From the NCBI GenBank assembly GCA_018648265.1, contig JABGRN010000031.1, forward strand, positions 1-53,330: 53,330 bases of DNA, read 5' to 3'. The position numbers and the translations under genes were made by a program. The stretch's first letter is position 1; every line of letters begins with the position of its first letter. Shown here in pieces: positions 1 through 7,345 of this stretch. This stretch comes from Prolixibacteraceae bacterium (GTDB taxonomy: Bacteria; Bacteroidota; Bacteroidia; Bacteroidales; Prolixibacteraceae). Under the pieces are notes generated by a model that worked only from the letters and a program-made list of their open reading frames with translations, did not search any database and was not told the origin of the DNA.

Positions 1-15
1 GTAAAACTTCTCTGA

Positions 16-39
16 CCACGTTCAAAGAACGTGGGTTTT
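16..39 (+). terminator. Hairpin, possible terminator of an upstream gene
   Basis: The arms CCACGTTC and GAACGTGG are separated by AAA and followed by GTTTTC. The stem is perfect but the T tract is short, so it may terminate a gene outside the window or be a plain palindrome. Confidence 0.4.
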
Positions 40-207
40 CACATTGAACTAAATTATTGAAAATGGATGATGAACAAGCTGAACTTTATCAAATTATAAT
101 GAAAAATTATTAGGGTGTTGCAAAAATCAAAACAGGAAAACGGTTTCTAACTTTTAAAAATTGATAATTGTGATTTATCAGTCTGTAGCCGAAAAGGTTT
201 GTTATTT

Positions 208-215
208 TAGTTTTG
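208..215 (+). promoter_or_regulatory. Possible -7 element for the serine hydrolase
   Basis: TAGTTTTG matches the Bacteroidota -7 consensus TAnnTTTG and lies about 95 nt before the start codon. No good -33 TTTG is found at the normal distance, so support is weak. Confidence 0.3.
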
Positions 216-309
216 CTATATGGTGCTTATCTTTCAAAAATTGCCTAATTAATGATTGGTACTAATGATTTAATATTTAACAGATGCCTGCAATACCAAA
301 ATAATTAAT

Positions 310-1425
310 ATGAAAAAACGAATAATTTTTATTATCACGATTGTTTCAATTTTAAGCTGCTCTTATCCTTCAGAGAAAGTTTTCCCAAAAGATAAATGGC
401 TTGAAGTAAAACCAGAAGAAGTTGGTATAGATTCTCAGACTCTAAACAAAGCTGTAAATTTTTTAAAACTTAATTCTGGAAGAAACGGCATAGATGAATT
501 GATGATTATTCGAAACGGAAGATTAATCTTTAAAGGGGACAGCGTCGATAAAGTCCATGGAGTGTGGTCTTGTACAAAATCGTTTACCAGTACTGTTTTA
601 GGCTTGCTAATCGACGATAACAAAACTCAATTGAACACTTTAGCTAAAACAATTTTGCCGGAAATGGCAGTTACATATCCTGAAGTTAACCTATTTCATT
701 TTTCAACAATGACCAGCGGATATAAAGCTGTTGGAGATACTGCTACAACAGGATATACGCACGGTTCAAGTAGCACGCCGTTTTCGCCTGGCTCACCCCC
801 ATTATTTGAACCCGGAACAAAATATGCATATTGGGATGCAGCAATGAATCAATTTGCAAATATCCTGACTCATATTGCAACAGAACCACTCGATGAATTC
901 TTTAAACATCGGATTGCAGATCCAATTGGAATGAATGAGAAAGCGTGGAAATGGCTAGATTTTGGAGAAATCGACGGATTAAAAGTTGTAGGCGGTGCTG
1001 GAAATAAAAGCAATGGCATTTATATTTCAGCAAACGAACTTGCACGTTTTGGTTTATTATTTTTAAACGAAGGTAATTGGGATGGAACCCAATTAATTAG
1101 TAGCGATTGGATTAAACAAGCAACCAAAAATCAGGTACCTGTTAAATTGGAATTAGGTTCGCATTTGAGTGAAACTTATGGCATGGGGGTTTATGGATAT
1201 AACTGGTGGGTGAACGGGATCCAGGCAAACGGAGCCCGGTTATGGCCAAATGCCCCGGAAGGCACTTACGCCGCTTCGGGCCATAATAATAACAAGATGT
1301 TTATTATTAACGAGTGGAATATGGTAATTGTCCGGCTTGGACTCGATGCCAAAGATGTGACAATAAGTGACAGTGCCTGGAATGAATTTCTTGGAAAAAT
1401 CCGTGATTCTTTAAAAAATCGATAA
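310..1425 (+). CDS. Serine hydrolase, beta-lactamase family (lipoprotein)
   Basis: This 371-residue protein begins with a lipoprotein signal in which Cys17 follows a short hydrophobic stretch (SILSC), so it is probably anchored facing the periplasm or the cell surface. SCTK at residues 87-90 is the SxxK nucleophile motif of class C beta-lactamases and penicillin-binding-protein-like esterases. A GHNNN segment near residue 325 sits where the third active-site motif is expected. Such proteins cleave esters, D-amino-acid peptides or beta-lactams, and the substrate cannot be told from sequence. It stands 265 bp ahead of the glucarate genes on the same strand, but those have their own promoter, so a shared role is only possible. 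Confidence 0.85.
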   Translation: MKKRIIFIITIVSILSCSYPSEKVFPKDKWLEVKPEEVGIDSQTLNKAVNFLKLNSGRNGIDELMIIRNGRLIFKGDSVDKVHGVWSCTKSFTSTVLGLLIDDNKTQLNTLAKTILPEMAVTYPEVNLFHFSTMTSGYKAVGDTATTGYTHGSSSTPFSPGSPPLFEPGTKYAYWDAAMNQFANILTHIATEPLDEFFKHRIADPIGMNEKAWKWLDFGEIDGLKVVGGAGNKSNGIYISANELARFGLLFLNEGNWDGTQLISSDWIKQATKNQVPVKLELGSHLSETYGMGVYGYNWWVNGIQANGARLWPNAPEGTYAASGHNNNKMFIINEWNMVIVRLGLDAKDVTISDSAWNEFLGKIRDSLKNR

Positions 1426-1621
1426 AGCCTTATTGTAACATTTTTGATAAAATCTTTTGCCCAAAATATCACCAAAATTCTTTGCTGTCAAATACTTAAC
1501 TTTTGTTCAACATTCTTAACATTAAGGAAGTTGTTTGATAATTGGTGTCAATCAACAAGTTTTGAGAGGATTAATAAATAAAACCAAAAGTTAAGCGGAA
1601 GAACAAACACCAGTTCGCCAA

Positions 1622-1652
1622 TTTGAAACCCCTGTATTATTTATTATATTTG
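1622..1652 (+). promoter_or_regulatory. Promoter of the glucarate genes
   Basis: TTTG at 1622-1625, a 19-bp gap and TATATTTG at 1645-1652 match the Bacteroidota vegetative promoter (TTTG-N17-23-TAnnTTTG) exactly. The expected start of transcription near 1659 leaves a leader of about 32 nt before gudD. Confidence 0.7.
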
Positions 1653-1690
1653 ACAAGCTACCAAAAATAGCTAAACCTAATTTTTTAAAT

Positions 1691-3025
1691 ATGAATTTTC
1701 CTTTGATAACAGAAATGAAAGTCATCCCCGTGGCTGGTTACGATAGTTTCCTGCTAAATCTAAGTGGCGGACATGGCCCTGTTTTTATACGTAATCTTGT
1801 TGTGCTAAAAGATAATGCCGGAAACATTGGAGTTGGTGAAACGCCAGGCGGAGAAGCAATCAGAAAAACTCTTGAAGACTCAAAAGAAATTGTAATTGGC
1901 AGCCGGTTGGGAGAAATGAATCTTGTACTTAATACAATCGGTCGGAGATTTGCTAATCTTGATGAAGGCGGACGAGGCCAGCAAACATTCGATCAGCGGG
2001 TAATGATTCACGCACAAACTGCCATTGAAGCAGCTTTTTTGGATTTGACGGGTAAAACTCTCGGAGTTCCGGTTGCAGAATTGTTAGGAGATGGAATGCA
2101 AAGGGAAAAAGTAGAAATTTTAGGATATCTTTTTTTTGTTGGCGATTCGAAAAAAACAAACCTTGCTTATGATTTGCCAAAAAATAATGGTACCAACTGG
2201 GAACGAATACGACGAATGGAAGCTTTGGATCCAAAGGGAATTGTGGAACAGGCAAGGGCAACAAAAGAACAGTTCGGATTTAATACTTTCAAATTAAAAG
2301 GAGGTGTCCTCGATGGACCTGCGGAATGCGATTGTATCAGCGCACTGGCAGAAACTTTTCCTGATTCCGGATTAACAATTGATCCAAATGGTGCATGGAG
2401 TTTACAACAGTCAATCGACTGGCTTACTCCGCTAAAACCCATTCTTACTTATGCTGAAGATCCTTGCGGTTCGGAGCGAGGTTTTTCCGGAAGAGAGATT
2501 CTTGCTGAATTTCGTAAAACAACAGGAATTGCAACAGCCACAAATATGATTGCAACAAATTACAAAGAACTGGTGCAAGCCATCCAATTGCAGGCACTTG
2601 ATATCCCGCTCGCCGATTGCCATTTTTGGACTATGCAGGGTGCAGTACGGGTTTCAGCACTTTGCGAATTATGGGGATTAACTTGGGGGTCTCATAGCAA
2701 TAATCATTTCGATGTGTCGCTTGCAATGATTGCCCACACTGCCGCAGCTGCCAAAGGGAATGTAACACCCGTTGATACACACTGGATTTGGCAGGTTGGT
2801 CAGCGCTTAACAAAAAAGCCAATGAAAATAAAAAACGGTTTTATTGATATTCCTAAAATACCAGGATTGGGAATTGAGTTGGATTTTGAAAAAGTAGAAG
2901 AAGCAAATAAACTCTACAATATGGTTGGCTCAGCTAAACGTGACGATTCTGTGGCAATGCAATTCCTCAAACCAGGTTGGAAATTTAATCCAAAACGTCC
3001 ATGTCTTACCGAAGAAAATGAATGA
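1691..3025 (+). CDS. gudD: Glucarate dehydratase
   Basis: This enolase-superfamily enzyme removes water from D-glucarate (and L-idarate) to give 5-keto-4-deoxyglucarate. Its 444 residues match the usual length of about 446. Aligned by eye to the E. coli enzyme with an offset of four, the metal ligands are Asp231, Glu262 and Asn285. The catalytic base Lys203 lies in the KLKGG motif, and the other catalytic residues Asp309 and His335 are also present. The blocks AEDPCG, TATNM and TWGSHS are intact. The next genes encode the aldolase for its product and a GntP-type permease, giving a compact glucarate catabolic set. Tartronate semialdehyde reductase and glycerate kinase are not in this window. 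Confidence 0.95.
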   Translation: MNFPLITEMKVIPVAGYDSFLLNLSGGHGPVFIRNLVVLKDNAGNIGVGETPGGEAIRKTLEDSKEIVIGSRLGEMNLVLNTIGRRFANLDEGGRGQQTFDQRVMIHAQTAIEAAFLDLTGKTLGVPVAELLGDGMQREKVEILGYLFFVGDSKKTNLAYDLPKNNGTNWERIRRMEALDPKGIVEQARATKEQFGFNTFKLKGGVLDGPAECDCISALAETFPDSGLTIDPNGAWSLQQSIDWLTPLKPILTYAEDPCGSERGFSGREILAEFRKTTGIATATNMIATNYKELVQAIQLQALDIPLADCHFWTMQGAVRVSALCELWGLTWGSHSNNHFDVSLAMIAHTAAAAKGNVTPVDTHWIWQVGQRLTKKPMKIKNGFIDIPKIPGLGIELDFEKVEEANKLYNMVGSAKRDDSVAMQFLKPGWKFNPKRPCLTEENE

Positions 3026-3283
3026 TAAATAAACAACTAAATTTGAATATTAATAGTTTTAAATAAAAATTAATTCGTAGTACAAGCACCAACTATCAAT
3101 AAACAAAAGTCAAAAAGTAAATTTCTTCTTTGCAAGGATTTACTGTGATTTGATATATTAAGATTGGTAATTTATTTGAGATTTGGTAATTGTGTTTTGT
3201 TATTTACAATCAATGACAATTGGCGAAACTAAATTAGCTGCAATAAAAATTGCGGGATATTAACCATTAACCGAAAAAGAAAT

Positions 3284-4054
3284 ATGTATAAAATCAAAAA
3301 GAAACTTCAAAATGGTGAACTTGTATTAGGGACAATTATTTCAGAAGTTCGTAATCCAAATATCGCATATATTTTGGCACAGTGTGGTTTTGAGTTCTTC
3401 ATAATCGACAATGAACATGGAACTTACAATTTTGAAACCATCTCAAATATAATCGCCGCAGCGAGGGGTGCCGGAATTTCAGTTATCGTTAGAATCCCTG
3501 AAATAACCCGCGCAAACATTTTAAAACCACTGGATTCTGGTGCATCCGGGTTACTTGTTCCTATGGTAAATACAGTTGAAGAAGCGCAGGAAGTTATCAA
3601 ACATGCGAAATATCCAACCATGGGAAAAAGGGGAGTTGCTTTGCGTCGGCCACACAATCTTTACAATAAAGTTAATGCCGAAGAATATTTGCAAAAAGCT
3701 AACGATGAAACGTTTATTGCGGTTCAGGCGGAAACGATTCAGTCAATCGAAAACATAAATAAAATTGCGGCTGTTGATGGAGTAGATTGTATTTTTGCCG
3801 GTCCTTTTGATTTGTCGGTGAGTCTTGGAATTCCAGGGCAAATTGATCATCCGCTAGAAGTTGATGCAATCGAAAAAATTGCAACGGCATGTAAAAGACA
3901 TAATAAAATTGCAGGAATATTAATGTTTGATCAGGAAATGTTAACGAAATGGATCAACAAAGATTTCCGCTTTGCAGTTTATAGCAGCGATATAACTCTG
4001 CTTGCCGATGTAGCTTCCAGGGCCGTAAAAGAATTGAAAAACAGCGTAAAATAA
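3284..4054 (+). CDS. garL: HpcH/HpaI aldolase, probable 2-dehydro-3-deoxyglucarate aldolase
   Basis: This is a class II aldolase of the HpcH/HpaI family with 256 residues, the same length as E. coli GarL. In this context it probably splits 5-keto-4-deoxyglucarate into pyruvate and tartronate semialdehyde. His45 in the NEHG motif is the candidate base. Arg70 should bind the pyruvate carboxylate. Gln148/Glu150 (QAE) and Asp176 (GPFDLS) fit the metal site. It follows gudD by 258 bp and precedes the permease by 4 bp. I see no separate promoter in the 258-bp gap. Related family members act on 4-hydroxy-2-oxoheptanedioate or rhamnonate products, so substrate assignment rests on the neighbours. Confidence 0.85.
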   Translation: MYKIKKKLQNGELVLGTIISEVRNPNIAYILAQCGFEFFIIDNEHGTYNFETISNIIAAARGAGISVIVRIPEITRANILKPLDSGASGLLVPMVNTVEEAQEVIKHAKYPTMGKRGVALRRPHNLYNKVNAEEYLQKANDETFIAVQAETIQSIENINKIAAVDGVDCIFAGPFDLSVSLGIPGQIDHPLEVDAIEKIATACKRHNKIAGILMFDQEMLTKWINKDFRFAVYSSDITLLADVASRAVKELKNSVK

Positions 4055-4058
4055 TAAA

Positions 4059-5477
4059 ATGGATCCTTTCATTCTTATTGCTATTGGAACTTTGATAGTG
4101 TTGGGCGGCATTTTAGGTTTGCGACTAAATGCTTTTTTGGCTCTGTTTATGGCGGCATTAATTGTTTCGTGGCTGACTCCCGATTCTAATATTGAAAAAT
4201 ATGCTGCTGCAAAAAATATTTCAGCACAAGAAACAACACAATTAATACAGCAATCGGCGGGCGAACGTGTTGCTAATGGATTTGGAAGCACTTGTGCAAA
4301 AATTGGAATATTGATTGCACTTGCGTCTATCATTGGAAAATCCATGTTGGATAGTGGAGCAGCGGACCGGATTGTACGTTCAGCCATTCGTTTATTGGGT
4401 GAAAAAAGGGCTCCGGCTGCATTTTTGGGCAGTGGCTTTTTTCTTGCCATCCCAGTTTTTTACGACACTGTGTTCTACCTCCTGTTGCCGTTGGGTAAAG
4501 CAATGGCCACAAGAAACGAACGAAATTACCTGCTTTATATACTTTCCATTGTGGCTGGAACTGCAATGACACATTCGCTTGTTCCTCCTACACCCGGCCC
4601 GCTTTTCGTAGCCGGTGCACTTAATGTAGATATTGGTACAATGATTATGGGTGGAATTGTTGTAGGATTCTTTACTGTGGCCGCAGGCTACCTTTACGCT
4701 TTGTGGGCGAACCGTCGATGGCAAATACCTTTGCGCGAAACCAATGATATTTCATTAAAAGAATTAAAATTATTGTCAACTAAAGAGGATCATGAGCTAC
4801 CTTCAATTTGGCTTTCGTTATTGCCAATTTTACTTCCTGTTGTTTTAATTGCGGGCCGTACAATTCTTAATGCCACAGTTACCATATCTGATCTGACTTT
4901 TTTAAAATTGCTGGATAACCTTGGAAATAGCAACACTGCTCTGGCAATTGCAGCAGCAATCGCAATGGGAACTTTGGTTTATTCCAAACGCAACGACAAA
5001 CAAAAGCTTTCGACTTCTGTTGGGGCGGCGTTATCGAGTGCTGGTACAATTATCTTAATTACAGCGGCTGGTGGCGCATTTGGTGCTATTCTGCAGCAAA
5101 CTGGTGTAGGTCCAAGCATCGAAGGATTAGCAAACGATTATCAAATCGCAATTTTACCACTTGCATTTTTTGTTACTTTATTGGTACGAACAGCACAAGG
5201 ATCGGCAACTGTTGCTATGATAACTGCTGTTGGAATATTAAGCGGATTTTCTGATCCAGCAACTTTGGGTTTTCATCCGGTTTATCTGGCGCTAGTAATT
5301 GGTTGTGGTTCAAAAGTTATTCCATGGATGAATGACAGCGGTTTCTGGATTATCAGCAAAATGAGCGGTTTTACCGAACGCGAAACGCTAAAAACATTTT
5401 CGGTAATGCTTACAATTATGGGATTTACAGGATTAATTGTTGTGATGGTTCTTGCGAAGTTTTTTCCGTTTGTATAG
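4059..5477 (+). CDS. GntP-family sugar acid permease
   Basis: This inner-membrane protein of 472 residues has about a dozen hydrophobic segments. Its PPTPGP segment near residue 178 and the NDSGFW segment near residue 427 are typical of the gluconate:H+ symporter (GntP) family, which runs about 440-450 residues. The start codon is 4 bp after the aldolase stop, so the two are almost certainly co-transcribed. Family members import gluconate, glycerate, idonate and related acids. Here glucarate or a related aldarate is the likely cargo, by inference from the two enzymes upstream. Confidence 0.88.
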   Translation: MDPFILIAIGTLIVLGGILGLRLNAFLALFMAALIVSWLTPDSNIEKYAAAKNISAQETTQLIQQSAGERVANGFGSTCAKIGILIALASIIGKSMLDSGAADRIVRSAIRLLGEKRAPAAFLGSGFFLAIPVFYDTVFYLLLPLGKAMATRNERNYLLYILSIVAGTAMTHSLVPPTPGPLFVAGALNVDIGTMIMGGIVVGFFTVAAGYLYALWANRRWQIPLRETNDISLKELKLLSTKEDHELPSIWLSLLPILLPVVLIAGRTILNATVTISDLTFLKLLDNLGNSNTALAIAAAIAMGTLVYSKRNDKQKLSTSVGAALSSAGTIILITAAGGAFGAILQQTGVGPSIEGLANDYQIAILPLAFFVTLLVRTAQGSATVAMITAVGILSGFSDPATLGFHPVYLALVIGCGSKVIPWMNDSGFWIISKMSGFTERETLKTFSVMLTIMGFTGLIVVMVLAKFFPFV

Positions 5478-5557
5478 ATTTTTTGAAAAACTTGATTTTT
5501 TTATTCTATTTTTAATTCGGTCGTTAAAGACACGACTTAGCAATCAACTAAAAATCA

Positions 5558-7222
5558 TCAATAAGCAAAACTACTTCCCCCCAAAAACTCACGAAGTAAT
5601 GAAGTTGGTGGGATTTCTTCATCGTTGATGGGTTTAAAATACGACAGGAATTCCAACAACCGCGTTGACTCCACGTACTCTTCCTGGTTTTCGGAGACCT
5701 GTTTTAAAATAGGGTCGGCATATTTTTTCAGCACTGCAAGTTCGTATAAAGTAGCCGAATTAAACATTACATCGGCATTTTCCTGAAATGGAAAAATATT
5801 TTTTTCTTCTCCCCGTCGCACCGACGGCCAGCGTTTTATAGTTTCACTGGCTGGATAACCCCGATATTTACTATCCCGGATCATTCTGCGAATTAATCGG
5901 TTATCGGCAGTTGAAATGTAATTATGTTCATCGAAAGAAATTTGCGTAAGTGCCGAAATAAATATTTTAAATGTATTTTTTTCATCTATTTTAGGAATGA
6001 GGTTCGGATTCATTCCATGAATTCCTTCTACAATCAGAATATCTCCTGGTAATAATTTTAGTTTTTTTCCATTTTGAAACCGACATCCCAATTGAAAATC
6101 AAACCTGGGTATTTGTACTTCTTTCCCTTCGAAAAGTTCCAGCAACTGCTGGTTAAAAAATTCAATATCAATAGCTTCCAACGCTTCATAATCGTACTCC
6201 CCAAATTCGTCGCGGGGGGTTTTTTCACGGTCAACAAAATAATTATCCAGCGAAATCTGGAATGGCCGCAAACCATTAACTGCAAGTTGTACTCCCAAAC
6301 GTTTGCTAAAAGTGGTTTTCCCCGAAGCCGACGGTCCGGCAACCAGCACAACTTTAACATCTCCGTTCCGTAAATGAATCTTGTTTGCAATTTCAGCAAT
6401 TTTTTTCTCGTGCAACGCTTCCGAAATTTTAATAATATCGCCACTTCGTTTTTGCAATGTAAAATCGTTGAGGTTTCCAATTGTCGAAACGTTCAAAATC
6501 TCAGCCCAGTTTTTATGTTCCTTATAAATCCCAAACAACTTATTTAACTTAACAATTTTACGAAGTTTCTGGATTTTTTTACGTTTAGGGATTTGAAGCA
6601 ACAATCCATCGAAATATTTAACCAGGTCGAAATTGGAAAGATAGTCTGTTGAAGGGAGTAAATGCCCATAAAAAAAATTCCCCAAATCGTTTAAAAAATA
6701 AAGTTGAGCATATAAATTCCCCTGTTGTTCAAATAATCTTGCTTTTTCTTCAAGGCCTTGTTTCATTAATAAATCAACTATTTCATCAGTTAATAACTCC
6801 TTTTTTATAAAAGGGATTTTTTGCTCAATTAACAATTTCATTTCTTGTTTGATGGCAAAAATATCGGAATCAGAAATTTCCCTTTCCAATCCGCTCAATT
6901 CACAATAATAACCGTTAGAAATACCATGTTGAATTTGAAGTGTAACGTGGGGCAGAGCTTCTTTTATTGCCGCATAAAACACAAAAATCAAGCTGCGGAT
7001 GTACATCCGAATTCCATCGGGGTGAGAAATATCAAAAAATTCAACACGTTTAGGTTTAACCAAACAAAACGAAAGCTCTTTCACCTGATGGTTTACAATG
7101 GCACCGCAAACCGTGTTTTTCATCTGGATATTTAAATCCTTGCTGATTTCTAATAAGGAGGTCCCCAATGGATAAGAATGTGTTGATTGCGTACTTTTAC
7201 AATATATTTCTACTTGTTTCAT
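5558..7222 (-). CDS. Nucleoside kinase with TGS domain
   Basis: This cytoplasmic protein of 554 residues is a fusion found in Bacteroidota and Firmicutes. Residues 1-60 resemble the TGS domain of threonyl-tRNA synthetase. Residues about 70-200 resemble the tRNA-synthetase second additional domain. The C-terminal half is a uridine kinase/phosphoribulokinase-type P-loop kinase. The Walker A motif GPSASGKT is at 296-303, followed by a DNYF segment and a VEGIHGMNP segment. It probably phosphorylates a nucleoside, perhaps uridine, while the front domains may bind nucleotide or RNA. It converges with the GntP gene across 80 bp in which I see no strong terminator. Confidence 0.88.
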   Translation of the reverse strand: MKQVEIYCKSTQSTHSYPLGTSLLEISKDLNIQMKNTVCGAIVNHQVKELSFCLVKPKRVEFFDISHPDGIRMYIRSLIFVFYAAIKEALPHVTLQIQHGISNGYYCELSGLEREISDSDIFAIKQEMKLLIEQKIPFIKKELLTDEIVDLLMKQGLEEKARLFEQQGNLYAQLYFLNDLGNFFYGHLLPSTDYLSNFDLVKYFDGLLLQIPKRKKIQKLRKIVKLNKLFGIYKEHKNWAEILNVSTIGNLNDFTLQKRSGDIIKISEALHEKKIAEIANKIHLRNGDVKVVLVAGPSASGKTTFSKRLGVQLAVNGLRPFQISLDNYFVDREKTPRDEFGEYDYEALEAIDIEFFNQQLLELFEGKEVQIPRFDFQLGCRFQNGKKLKLLPGDILIVEGIHGMNPNLIPKIDEKNTFKIFISALTQISFDEHNYISTADNRLIRRMIRDSKYRGYPASETIKRWPSVRRGEEKNIFPFQENADVMFNSATLYELAVLKKYADPILKQVSENQEEYVESTRLLEFLSYFKPINDEEIPPTSLLREFLGGSSFAY

Positions 7223-7265
7223 TATGCTTTTTCTGTTTACCTGAAATGTAAATGTATTAAAAATT

Positions 7266-7344
7266 CGGGTGTGCCGATTTACATATCGCCAGATTTTAGT
7301 GCTAATTACAATTATAATCAGCGATTTAGAAATCGCTGCACCTA
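7266..7344. repeat. Composite palindromic element between the nucleoside kinase and uvrA genes
   Basis: A 20-bp hairpin at 7319-7338 has arms CAGCGATT and AATCGCTG with loop TAGA. A degenerate copy of the same motif lies at 7268-7290, and the outer arms ggtgtgccgattt and aaatcgctgcacc pair at 10 of 13 positions. The whole reads as an imperfect inverted repeat of about 79 bp. It may be a dispersed palindromic repeat or act on the 3' end of uvrA. Confidence 0.5.
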
Positions 7345-7345
7345 G

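Larger units (their letters stand above)
1..309. other. Intergenic region before the serine hydrolase
   Basis: No convincing gene is present. A perfect 8-bp hairpin with a 3-nt loop lies at 16-34 and a TAnnTTTG-type element at 208-215. The only open frame of note is a 16-codon ATG frame near 64, too short to support. Confidence 0.5.

Noticed and set aside
64-114. Sixteen-codon open frame near the window start
   Set aside because: Too short, no promoter or recognisable product; could be chance in AT-rich DNA.
5530-5546. Small stem between GntP and the nucleoside kinase as a terminator
   Set aside because: Only about 5 bp of pairing and no T tract following it.
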